Source: Gnetum montanum (Eukaryota > Streptophyta > Gnetopsida > Gnetales > Gnetaceae). From it: DNA of 64,000 bases. The notes under the pieces were generated by a model, which ran no database searches, was not told where the DNA came from, and was given only the letters and a program-made list of their open reading frames with translations. Shown one piece after another: positions 33,846-43,122 of this stretch. Made by a program: the position numbers and the translations under genes. Numbering within the stretch: position 1 is the stretch's first letter; every line of letters begins with the position of its first letter. The stretch covers positions 808,233 through 872,232 of the forward strand of contig MNCI01008335.1 of the NCBI GenBank assembly GCA_015680685.1, read 5' to 3'.

Positions 33846-34646
33846 CTACGTGTGGATTTTCCCATATTTGATCAAAACACCAAGAAACTCAATTTGACTT
33901 TGACAAATTTGAAACTTTTTAGGATCTTTAGACAACCCTATGCCATGTGTTTGGTAGAGTTCAGCAAATTGCATTAGATGATTATAATGTTCAACAACAG
34001 AATTAGAGAAAATTAGAACATCATCAAGATAGTTGACCACAAAAGATTTTACCTTGCCAAAGATAGAATCCATGGGACATTGAAATTGAGCTGGAGCATT
34101 TTAAAGGCCAAACAACATAACTAACCATTCATAAAGTCCTTCAGGTGTGATAAAAGTTGTTTTGTGGATATTGGCTTTGGCTATCTTTATTTGATAATAT
34201 CCAAATTTGTAGTCAAACTTGCTAAATACTTTCTTGGTGGCAACTCGTTGAATGAGCTCTTCTTTGTTGGGAAGTGACCATTTAATATAAAATGTAATTG
34301 CATTGAGAGGAATATAATTTATGACCATGCATGCTTTACCTCATTTTATTTTTGCATGACTTTTGATAATAAAAAAAGCATAAGCATAGCTTGATGTTGA
34401 TGATCGAATTAATTCCTTCTTCTCAAATTCTGGTATTTGACTCTGTACTTCATCTTCATTAATTTTGCGCATTGGAATTTCCTTACTTTGCATAACGATT
34501 GGATGCAGAGTGGGAATGTATGCTATTGGACTATCCTTAGACCAAAATTCTAAGGGATGATTATAATAACTGTGTTTAAGCTTCCTTGTAACTTCATCAA
34601 TATTGCCAATGCTTAATTTCCCTTGGAATTTAAGTAATTTTTGCAA
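33846..34646 (-). pseudogene. Pararetrovirus reverse transcriptase
   Basis: Three adjoining frames. 34341-34646 holds the N-terminal fingers. 34101-34328 holds the FSKFDYKFGYYQIKIA and LYEWLVMLFGL blocks. 33846-34073 holds the catalytic YLDD (about 34020-34036) and the FLGVLI block. The YxDD box keeps both aspartates, but frames are separated by stops or shifts near 34090 and 34335. The 'PEG.YEWLVM.FGL' wording is typical of caulimovirids. Confidence 0.8.
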
Positions 34647-34649
34647 ATT

Positions 34650-35303
34650 CTAATATTTTGTCCTTTGTGTATCCTCTAGAATGGCTTCTTTCATTATGCT
34701 ACTTAAACTAGGATTAAAGAATTCCAGCTTCATTTGGCAAGTTTGCTCGAACTGTGGCTTACTCAATCCTGGTGGGATTCGAGGCACAACTACTTTTTTT
34801 CCCTCGACTGTGATGACAATTAGTTCTTTGCCAATTGTATAAGGGGCTACTAAGTTCATAAAATTAGCACCAAGACCAACAATTTGCACAACATTTATTT
34901 CTCCTACAATTGTATCTTCTAATTTAAGCAAAACTTCTAAGGCAAATTCAGTTAGATAGTGTACACCATTCATGGTTTCAATTTTAAATGGTTTGGCAGA
35001 TTGAACCCAATTCTCTATGACTTTAGCATGTGAAAAATTAAGAGTAGAACCTATATCAATGAAGGCAATGAATTTTCTCCATTTAACTTTTCTGTCAATG
35101 GAAATCTTTAGAGGAATGAGCAACACATAGATGGTGGAGATTGTTTTCTTAATTTGATAAAGAACATGTTTGGGTAGTCGTTTAGCTTCTTTTAGCGATT
35201 TTCTCCATTCAACCTTCATCGCAACTATTGCACTTTTTTCATATGACATAATCTTGAATCTACTTGGCACCTTAGAGGTTATTGACACATCTAAATACAT
35301 CAA
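34650..35303 (-). pseudogene. Pararetrovirus aspartic protease region
   Basis: 217 codons open, one of the longest uninterrupted frames in the window. The active-site block near 35030-35070 reads FIDIGSTLNFS, where D-I-G-S stands for the usual D-T/S-G. The frame closes just before the RT frame, in polyprotein order coat protein, protease, RT, RNase H. Confidence 0.7.
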
Positions 35304-35699
35304 ACTATCATCACTTGAGTTGTCATCTTCAGAAGGAGGGCTAAATGCTCAGGACAAAATGTCGATATTTGTTCCTATTCATCATCTCCATCTACTTCAT
35401 AACTAAAAGTGGCATGATTTCCTACAGAAAAGGATTAATAAAACTGTTAGTAGTGGATGTCGAGGCACCCAAGGCTATGGAGTAGATCTCTTCTTCTTCT
35501 TTGTTGAGGAAATAGTCAAGTTCTTCAAGGTCTTTAGAATTTCATTCATGCTCTTCAAAATTTCTTTCGTGCTTTGTGTTCCACTCATGCTCTTCCAAAT
35601 TCCATTTGGAAGCTTTTGAATCATAAGCATCAGAATCATCATAAAATTGTAATTTATACACCTTCTCTCCTTGAAGTAAGATTGCTTCCAGTTCTTCCT

Positions 35700-36490
35700 T
35701 GGTTTCAAGTGACTCCCATTCATCTCCATACATATTGAAAAAGGCTTTTATCTTGGTTGGAGTCTTGTTCTTCCAAGGACATTCATAAGCATAATGCCCA
35801 TGTTCTTCTCAATTATAGCAACAAAAAAATCTTCTTATTGGTTTGCTTTTTTTCTTTTAATAAAATTATGCATTCAAAATTGACAAGGTTTTTCCTGAAC
35901 TGGATATGCTTTGCGATGACAAGAATAACTTCTTTTCTGCTACAGCCTATGTCCTTTTTTGGATCCTTTTCGGGATCCTCCAATAGTACCAAAAACTCCA
36001 TCAAGGTTTTTACAAACTTTGATGGATGGTAAGATTTTATGCACACTAATATTATAGCAAGCCTTTTGTAATTCTAATCTAACCATGTGCACCACATCCA
36101 CAAAGTATGAAAGCAATAAATTGATATTAGTAGCAAGAGCATTATGTAGCACAAGTTGACCTAATTTATCTGGCAAAGGTGTCAGATAGAGATAATTTGT
36201 AAGTGGATCCCTATGTAGTGGCAAATGATAAATTTCCTTACCATAATCTACACCGTATTACTCAAATTCTTCAAGTTTGTAGAGCTTCCTTTGACTTAAG
36301 AGCAGCTTAACTTGGACCTTCATATTATTAGACACTTCTACTATAAATTTAGTCCACAATGTTAGATATTCTTGGTTTCTCCTTTGATTGTCTTTGGACT
36401 ATGGTATTAGTTAATGGTCTTCCTTGTTTCTATGACATCCCCATATCTTCCGTTTTTGGCTTAGGCCTCCATATGATCTCCATACTAGCA
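35700..36490 (-). pseudogene. Pararetrovirus coat-protein region with zinc knuckle
   Basis: Two overlapping frames (35940-36224 and 35813-36046) cover a Leu-rich helical region including YFVDVVHMVRLELQKACYNI, followed by a Lys-rich patch. At 35776-35820 comes a CCHC knuckle of the pattern CX2(C)X4HX4C with GHYAYEC; the second Cys codon is now a stop. An acidic segment follows at 35475-35733. This order (helical core, basic patch, knuckle, acidic tail before protease) fits caulimovirid coat protein. Upstream limits are uncertain. Confidence 0.65.
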
Positions 36491-37028
36491 GCTAAAAAGT
36501 GCATTTTTGCAACTTAAGCATATGATGTAACTTGTTCGAAGTTGTGTCTATCATAATATACGTGCTTTACACTTGCACCACTAAAGAAGCCATCTTTTGC
36601 TACTTCAAAGCTGCACACCTACATGTTTACTCGTGAACAACCACTTTCCCTAAATGTGTTCTTTAGGTTATACAATTAACCGGAACTTGATAGAACTAAA
36701 GTAGAATAGGACAATGCCTTAAGCTTTACTTGAACTTGCAATCTACTGATACAATGCAAAAACTTTTCTAGATGAGTTATAATGCAAAAGGCTTATCAAA
36801 TGAGTTATGCTCTCATTTTTACTAGATAAAGTCGTATTGTAATGGAGAGCTTATTATAGGTATAAAAATTGTATTTGAAAATGAGATCATCAATATGAAT
36901 AATGTATATGCTTCATAAATTGGTTTAGATAATTCTATTAAACATAAGGAGTTCTAAAAGGAAGAAAAGAGGATATTTTAATGATTTCATTAGATCTATA
37001 ACAGTAGGATTATGTAAGGATTCATTAA
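36491..37028. other. AT-rich spacer between pararetrovirus and Copia F, no gene seen
   Basis: No coding region or repeat recognised. Its right end carries the left target duplication ATTAA (37024-37028) of Copia F. Confidence 0.5.
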
Positions 37029-37296
37029 TGTGGAAATCAAAATCAATTTTAAGGGTTGTTTACAGCTATAATTTTTATTGGTACTTTTCTAATTTAATGT
37101 GATTTGTTGTCATCCCAAATCCAACATTTTTAGGCAAATTTCCTAATTTTATGGTGATTTGTTTTCCCCATAATCAGGGATTTTTTATTATTTCTTCTAA
37201 AAATAGTGTCCATATTCATGTATAAAAATTTTTCATTATAATACTCAAAAATGAGGGAATAAAAATTCAATTTCTCTACTTTTTTGAATAACTATA
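37029..37296 (+). repeat. 5' LTR of Copia F
   Basis: 268 bp, TGTGGAAATC to AACTATA; the terminal CA is mutated to TA. Very similar to the 3' LTR over its full length. Confidence 0.95.
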
Positions 37297-37308
37297 TGGT
37301 ATCAGAGC
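37297..37308 (+). promoter_or_regulatory. Primer-binding site of Copia F (initiator tRNA-Met)
   Basis: TGGTATCAGAGC, a perfect match, starting directly at the LTR end. Confidence 0.95.
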
Positions 37309-37334
37309 ATTTCCTAAGCAATTTTGTTTGACGA

Positions 37335-38540
37335 TGAATTTTTTCTTCTCACCGACAACATCAAACCTATGCTCATCACCAACAACATTGAATTTTCTTT
37401 CCCTCTCTCTTCTAGCAAAAGTAGACATTGGCTCTCATTCTCCCATCACAACGGTTTATCTCTCTCCTTATTCTATCCTTTTTCATCCTCATGGTTACAT
37501 CCACAACAACGTCAAAATTCATTTTCACTCCTAATAACAACCTGATTTTGAGCACTAATGGTGGTTCAAAAAATTTTCCTATCCTCATTACGGGTCACAA
37601 GCTGAATGGATAGAATTATCTTCAATGGTCCCATTCAGTTATGATGTTTGTGTGAAGCAAGGGCAAAGACGACTATCTCACTAGAGTAGCTACTCAATCG
37701 ACAAAGGAAGATCCAAAGTACTACAGTTGGAACATTGAAAATTACATGGTTATGTCTTGGTTAATCAACTTGACGACAAACGACATCGGAGAAGATTTCA
37801 TGTTCTATGAAATGGCCCAAGAGATCTAGGAGGCTGCAAGAGAAATCTACTCCAATAAAGAAGACAGCGCAGAAGGGATTCTTCATGACTTATGCCAAAG
37901 AGACTTGTTTGTCACTCAATATTTCAATCAATTAAATCGATATTGGCAATAATTAGATCTATTTGAGACCACAAAATGGAACTGTTTAAATGATGCCAAA
38001 AAGTATAAAAAGATCATTGAAAAGAAATGAATTTACAAGTTTCTTCTAGGTTTCAACAAAAACCTAGATAAAGTTCGTGGACGTGTTTTAGCAATCAAAC
38101 CACTACCAAGTCTCCATGAGGTTGCCTTTGAAGTATGATAAGAAGAAAGTAAGAAGAAAGTTATGCTCTATTCAAACCATCCAACCAATGAAGGTTTGGC
38201 TTTAGCTACACAAGGTTCCAATTCCTAGATGAAGAAAGGGTGACCATGGTGTGATCACTATTAGAAGTCTGATCATACTAGAGAAACCTGCTGGCAAATC
38301 CACGGGAAACCTGCTAACTGGAAACCATCACACTCTTGATCTAAGAAAGAAAGCAAGGGTAATAGTGCAACAATAGAAGAAAGACCTTCCTCTCCTTTGA
38401 AATCATCAAGGCATCCCTTTAGTAAGGAACAAATGGAAGTACTACAAAAGTTATTCACTCAACAAATGTCAGGCACTTCTAATCCGATCATAGGGATTGG
38501 TTCAGTGGCTCAAAAAGGTAACTTTCTCACTGCTCTAAAA
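37335..38540 (+). pseudogene. gag: gag of Copia F
   Basis: Starts near 37335. A block with KLNG-stop-NYLQWSHSV (about 37602-37645) is the usual 'KLxGxNYxxWS' with the Gly-x-Asn position mutated to a stop. Further blocks are DPKYYSWNIENYMVMSWLIN and FLLGFNKNLDKVRGRVLAIK. A zinc knuckle near 38230-38305 (CDHY.KSDHTRETCWQIHG) keeps the HTRETCW wording; the second Cys position reads Tyr. Several stops. Confidence 0.8.
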
Positions 38541-38855
38541 GTTCAAAAGGATAATAAGTTAAGCACTTGGATTGTTGACTCTAGAACATTAGATCACATG
38601 ACTAGAGATTTTACAATTGTTCAAGACTACACACCATGCACTAAGAACCATATTGTTCATATTACTGATGGTTCTCTATCTAAGGTGTTCAGTATAGGTT
38701 CTGTTGTATTACCTAGGGGGTTAACCCTCAAATCCGTTCTCCTTGTCCCTAACCTGACTTGCAATTTGTTATCCATTAGTAAAATCATCCAAGATACAAA
38801 TTGTATTGCTAAATTTCTTTCCAATCATTGTGTTTTTCAAGATTTCACTTCATGA
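38397..38855 (+). pseudogene. pol: Protease of Copia F
   Basis: A 152-codon open segment including STWIVDSRTLDHMTRD (about 38565-38612), where DSR replaces the catalytic DSG, then the Copia-typical VLLVPNLTCNLLSISKI. The Gly-to-Arg change at the active site should abolish activity. Confidence 0.85.
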
Positions 38856-38858
38856 TAG

Positions 38859-39790
38859 ATGATTGGCAAGGCTGAGGTGTGTATGAGACTCTATATCTTT
38901 AGAGAAGGCAACCAACTTGAGAGACAACCACCACATACAATCAGTGAGAAACAATCTTTTTTTGTATTTAAGTCAAATAGGGAAAATGAAATTCTACTAT
39001 GGCATTATAGACCAGGTCATCCTAGTTTTTTGTATCTCAAGAGACACTTTCCATCATTATTTAATAAAAATTTAAATGTTCATTATGAAATTTGTCAGCT
39101 TTCAAAACATGTTTGTAACTCTTATTCAATACAACCATACAAAGCATCTCATCCTTTTTCTCTCATTCATAGTGATGTTTGGGATCCATCAAAAATAAAA
39201 AATGTGATAGGGGTGAGATGGTTTGTATACTTTGTTGATGGATCATACAAGACTCACTTGGATATTTCTAATGAAAGAAAAATCATAAGTCAGCCAAATC
39301 TTTAAAAATTTCATGAACATGATTCAAACACAATTTAAAACAAAAATCCAAATCTTGAAAATCAACAATGCAAAAGAATATTTCAACTCTATTCTTGGGG
39401 ATTTTTTGTCTAAAGAGGGAATTATCCATCAAAGCTTTTGTATCAATACCCCACAACAAAATGGGATAGTTGAAAGGAAAAATAGGCATTTATTGGAAGT
39501 TTCTTGATTCCTTCTACTTTCCTCTCATGTTCCAAATTTCTTATGGGGAGAAGTGGTTCTTACTGCTGCATATTTCATTAATTGAATGTCATCATGAGTC
39601 CTTAAATTCTAGAATCCTTGTCAAGTTCTTCTTAAAGCTTTTCCAACAACTTGACTCATCTCATCAATCCCTCTCAAAGTATTTTCTTGTGCGGTTTTTG
39701 TTTATATTCCCCAACAATTTCGTAGCAAACTTGATCCCAAAGCCACCAAATATGTTTTCCTAGGATATTCACCAAATAAAAAGGGTTATA
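38859..39790 (+). pseudogene. pol: Integrase of Copia F
   Basis: GAG-pre-integrase HRPGHPSF-like block (YRPGHPSFLYLKRHFPSLF near 39006-39062) and zinc ligand region. Then IHSDVWDPSK (first catalytic Asp, about 39169-39198), a shifted middle, and NGIVERKNRHLLEV (third catalytic residue, near 39462-39503). The tail is broken by frame changes up to about 39790. Confidence 0.85.
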
Positions 39791-40319
39791 AGTGCTATTG
39801 TCCCAGTACAAAATGATTTTACCACTTAATGGATGTCACATTCATGGAAACATAGCCTTATTATCCCAAAACTGACATTTAGGGGAAGAGTGAAAATTAA
39901 GAATATCTTTTTTGGGATCCAGAACCAAATCCTTCTTCTATCAAGACTTTCACTCAATCCAACCCAAGCCCAAATCTCAGTCCACTAATGGGTCCTCCTC
40001 ATGAGATTGTAAACAAAGAGTTCCTTGTGTACTCAAGAAGGAAACCAACTCAAAAAGATATGGAAAAACAATTCTACCCAAGCATTGTTCATGAAAATGC
40101 ATCGAATTTAATCTAGAATGACTCACATCTAAGTAACACTAATTCAATTTTTGATTCTAATGAACTTTTGGATTTACCAATTGCATTAAGAAAAGGGGTA
40201 AGGTCATGTAAAAAACACCCAATATAGAACTTTGTTTCTTACAATAAGTTCTCACTTGGATATCATGCATTTACTATGAGCCTTACAGCTATTCAGATTC
40301 CTACTAATATTTAAGAGGC

Positions 40320-41228
40320 TTTTCAAAGACCAGAGTGGAAATCAGTGGTGGATGATGAAATCAATGTTCTAATGACAAATGGAACATGGGATTTAGTTGA
40401 GCTACCTAAAGGAAAAAATATTGTCAGATGTAAATGGATCTTCATGATTAAATACAAGGTAGATGGAAGTATTGATAAATACAAAGCTCACCTTGTGTCC
40501 AAGGGCTTTACACAATCGTATGGAATTGATTACCAAAAATATTTCGCACTAGTTGCCAAATTAAATATCATTTGAGTCCTTCTATCCCTTGCAGCAAATC
40601 TTGATTGGCCTATACACCAATTGGACATCAAAAATGCATTCTTGAATGGAGATCTTGAAGAGGAAGTTTACATGGACATTCCACTAGGAATCAAGTTTGT
40701 AGAAAATGTTAACAAAGTATGCAAACTGAAGAAATCTCTTTATGGGCTTAAACAATCTCCATGTGCATGGTTTGATTGATTTGCAAAGACTATAAAGAGA
40801 CATGACTATTCGCAATGCTAAATGGATCATGCAATGTTTGTCAAGCACTCTTCTGAAGGTAGAACATCCATCATTATTGTTTATGTTGATGATATCATCC
40901 TGACTGGGAATGATGAAAGAGAAATAGTTGTCCTAAAGAACTTCCTTGCTCAAGAATTTGAGATAAAGGACTTGGGAAATCTGAAATATTTCCTAGGAAT
41001 GGAAATAGGAAGATCAAAAATTGGAATTTCAGTCTCACAACGTAAATATGTCCTAGACTTACTCAAAGAAACTAGAATGCTTGGATGTAAACCAACTGAC
41101 ACTCCAATAGATAGCAAGTCAAATTTAGATGAAAAAAGTCCACCCGTGGACAAGGGGAGGTATCAGAGGCTTGTTGGAATACTTCTTTATCTTTCTTATA
41201 CTAGACCTGATATTGCTTTCTCAGTTAG
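40320..41228 (+). pseudogene. pol: Reverse transcriptase of Copia F, 5' part
   Basis: TWDLVELPKGKNIVRCKWIF (about 40387-40446), KGFTQSYGIDYQ, then after one stop the [19 protein letters not shown] block (near 40620-40676). YVDDIILTGND (about 40882-40914) keeps both catalytic aspartates. TRPDIAFSVS at 41200-41229 is interrupted by the solo LTR. Confidence 0.9.
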
Positions 41229-42237
41229 TGATGAGTGGCGAGGTACCCCTACACTCAACCATACGAATACGAGTGTGCACGCGCGATCCGGTCGAACTCC
41301 GCAGACTAAATGCCTTAACACCACAAGAAACACTTGGGGTTAATCGTTCGTTGTCTTCCCAGGCTTGCTTGTAAGTGTCACGGTGTATGGTTAAGCAAGT
41401 CTGAGGTATGTGATTTTTTTGGTATTTTTCGGTTTATCTTCTATGCTATCAGAGGAAAGGGTTGAGAAACTAAGCTAACTCTAACTAATGTCCTAAGTCT
41501 AAATTAACTAGCGTCAGCATCCGTTCCCACTTACCGGACACACCCTGAACTATGCAACTGTGGCTTACCAAACGCTAATCGTTACTGGGATCACCACACG
41601 TAACGCAAGTGCTCGAAGTGGTCGTACTGAGGCACCTATTTAGCTTAAGTGTGATAAGCAGCCGATTCCTTAGCTAGCCGTACACACCCGTGGGTGCTCG
41701 TAACTAAGTCGTACTTATCACACGTTCTAGCCTAGCAATGAGTAGCCGATTCCTTGACTAGCCGTACACATTGGACTACCACTGGGATTACCAAGCGCAG
41801 AATCCTGGAATACGCTACTGGGTTACCAAGCAGCCAATGCTCGTAATCAAGTCGTACTCATGCGTTGCGACAAGCAGCCGATTCCTTGACTAGCCGTACA
41901 CGTCCGTAGACGCTCGTAATCAAGTCGTACTTGTGCGCACTAGGAAAGCAGTAAATAAACAACAATAAAACCATGTACTGCAAGGTTTATCCAATCAAGT
42001 TCATCTTTATTGCCGTACACAACTTGGGTTCAGGTTACAAGCTGCTCGAATAAAGAGTCGTTCACACTAGGACTCCTACTGCGGGCACATGGGAAAAATT
42101 CTAACTCTGGAGTGATCAATCTGCCAGAGCTTCGCTACTTCTAGCCAGGATTTTGAAATGAAGGAAGTGCCGCCTCTTATTTATAGATATGACGGCGGGA
42201 CGCGATATCGCGGCCCAGTGCATGTCGCGTCTCATCA
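41229..42237 (-). repeat. Solo LTR of the A/C/D/E family inside Copia F
   Basis: Starts TGATGAGTGG and ends CTCATCA, flanked by GTTAG on both sides (41224-41228 and 42238-42242). No internal element sequence remains, so it derives from unequal recombination between two LTRs. It is the longest family LTR here, expanded by three copies of the 'agccgattccttgactagccgtacac' block (41657-41685, 41741-41769, 41873-41901). Confidence 0.95.
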
Positions 42238-42846
42238 GTTAGTGTTGCTAGTCAATTCATGAACAACCCAACTAAAGAACACATGAACAAAGTGTTCTGA
42301 ATTCTAAGGTATATAAAAGGTGCCCCTGGTAAAGGTCTCTACTTCAAGAAGACATCAACCAAAGGTATCAAGGTATTTATGGATGTTGACTGGGCAAACT
42401 CCAAGACTAATAGAAGATCAACATTAGGATATTGTACCTTTGTCTTTGGAAATCTCATCATTTGGAGGAGCAAGAAACAATCTATAGTAGCCTGTAGCAG
42501 TGCTAAGGCAGAATTTAGAGCTATGACACAAGGGATATGTGAAGGAATATGGCTAAAGAGACTATTGCATGAGCTCAAAATCCAACTTACAGATTCCATC
42601 ATATTGTTGTGTGATAATCAAGTAGCTATTGGCATAGCCAAGAACTTGGTACATCATGATCGAACAAAACCTATGGAGATAGATAGACACTTCATCAAAG
42701 AAAAGATAGAAGCGGGGATGATCTCAATTGATTATGTTCCTACGACAAATCAAATAGCTGACATCCTAACCAAGGCTCTTCCTAGAACTATCTTTGGAGA
42801 ACTTCGATCCAAGCTTGGTCTTCTCAACATCTATAGCCTAGCTTGA
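42238..42846 (+). pseudogene. pol: RT end and RNase H of Copia F
   Basis: Resumes after the solo LTR with ASQFMNNPTKEH, then LRYIKGAPGKGLYFKK. The RNase H (42379-42846, open for 155 codons) has DVDWANSKTNRRSTLGYCTF, SAKAEFRAMTQGICEGIWL, CDNQVAIGIAKNLVHHDRTK and the final GELRSKLGLLNIYSLA before the purine tract. It is the best preserved domain of this element. Confidence 0.9.
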
Positions 42847-42852
42847 GGGGAG
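42842..42852 (+). promoter_or_regulatory. Polypurine tract of Copia F
   Basis: CTTGAGGGGAG immediately before the 3' LTR start TGTGGAAA. Confidence 0.9.
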
Positions 42853-43122
42853 TGTGGAAATTCAGATCAATTTTTAAGGGTTGTTCATAGCTATAATTCC
42901 TATTGGTAGTTCCCTAATTTAATGGGATTTGTTGTCATCCCAAATCTAGCTTTTTTAAGGCAAATTTCTTGATTTTATGATGATTTGTTTTTCCCATTAT
43001 CAGGGATTTTTTATTATTCCTTCTAAAAATAGTGTTCATATTCATGTATAAAAAAGGCTCATTGTAACACTCAAAAATTAGGGAATAAAAATTCAGTTTC
43101 TCTACTTTTCTGAATAACTACA
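42853..43122 (+). repeat. 3' LTR of Copia F
   Basis: 270 bp, TGTGGAAATT to AACTACA, followed directly by the target duplication ATTAA. Confidence 0.95.

Larger units (their letters stand above)
22386..36490. mobile_element. Endogenous pararetrovirus locus (Caulimoviridae), two convergent pieces
   Basis: The plus-strand piece spans 22386-24877 and 31507-32046 and is split by element C. The minus-strand piece spans 32046-36490. Both carry the same intergenic promoter region and first ORF start (22386-22991 against 32052-32650 inverted). Between them they hold most parts expected of a caulimovirid genome: promoter, first ORF, movement-protein-like region, coat-protein region with CCHC knuckle, aspartic protease, RT and RNase H. 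No integrase or LTR is seen, as expected for this family. Reading frames are broken everywhere. It is described only as a decayed genomic copy. A Ty3 origin was considered; the RNase H ending and the promoter/first-ORF layout favour Caulimoviridae. Confidence 0.8.
37029..43122 (+). mobile_element. Element F: Copia (Ty1) retrotransposon with a nested solo LTR
   Basis: LTRs 37029-37296 and 42853-43122, target duplication ATTAA at 37024-37028 and 43123-43127, initiator tRNA-Met primer site and purine tract. The internal order is gag, protease, integrase, RT, RNase H, as in Ty1/Copia. Without the inserted solo LTR and its duplication it is about 5.08 kb, a normal Copia size. Several stops and shifts inactivate it. 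Confidence 0.95.

Noticed and set aside
33846-35303. Assignment of the RT/protease region to a Ty3 retrotransposon
   Set aside because: The RNase H ending, the coat-protein-like knuckle region, the promoter/first-ORF unit and lack of integrase or LTR fit Caulimoviridae better.
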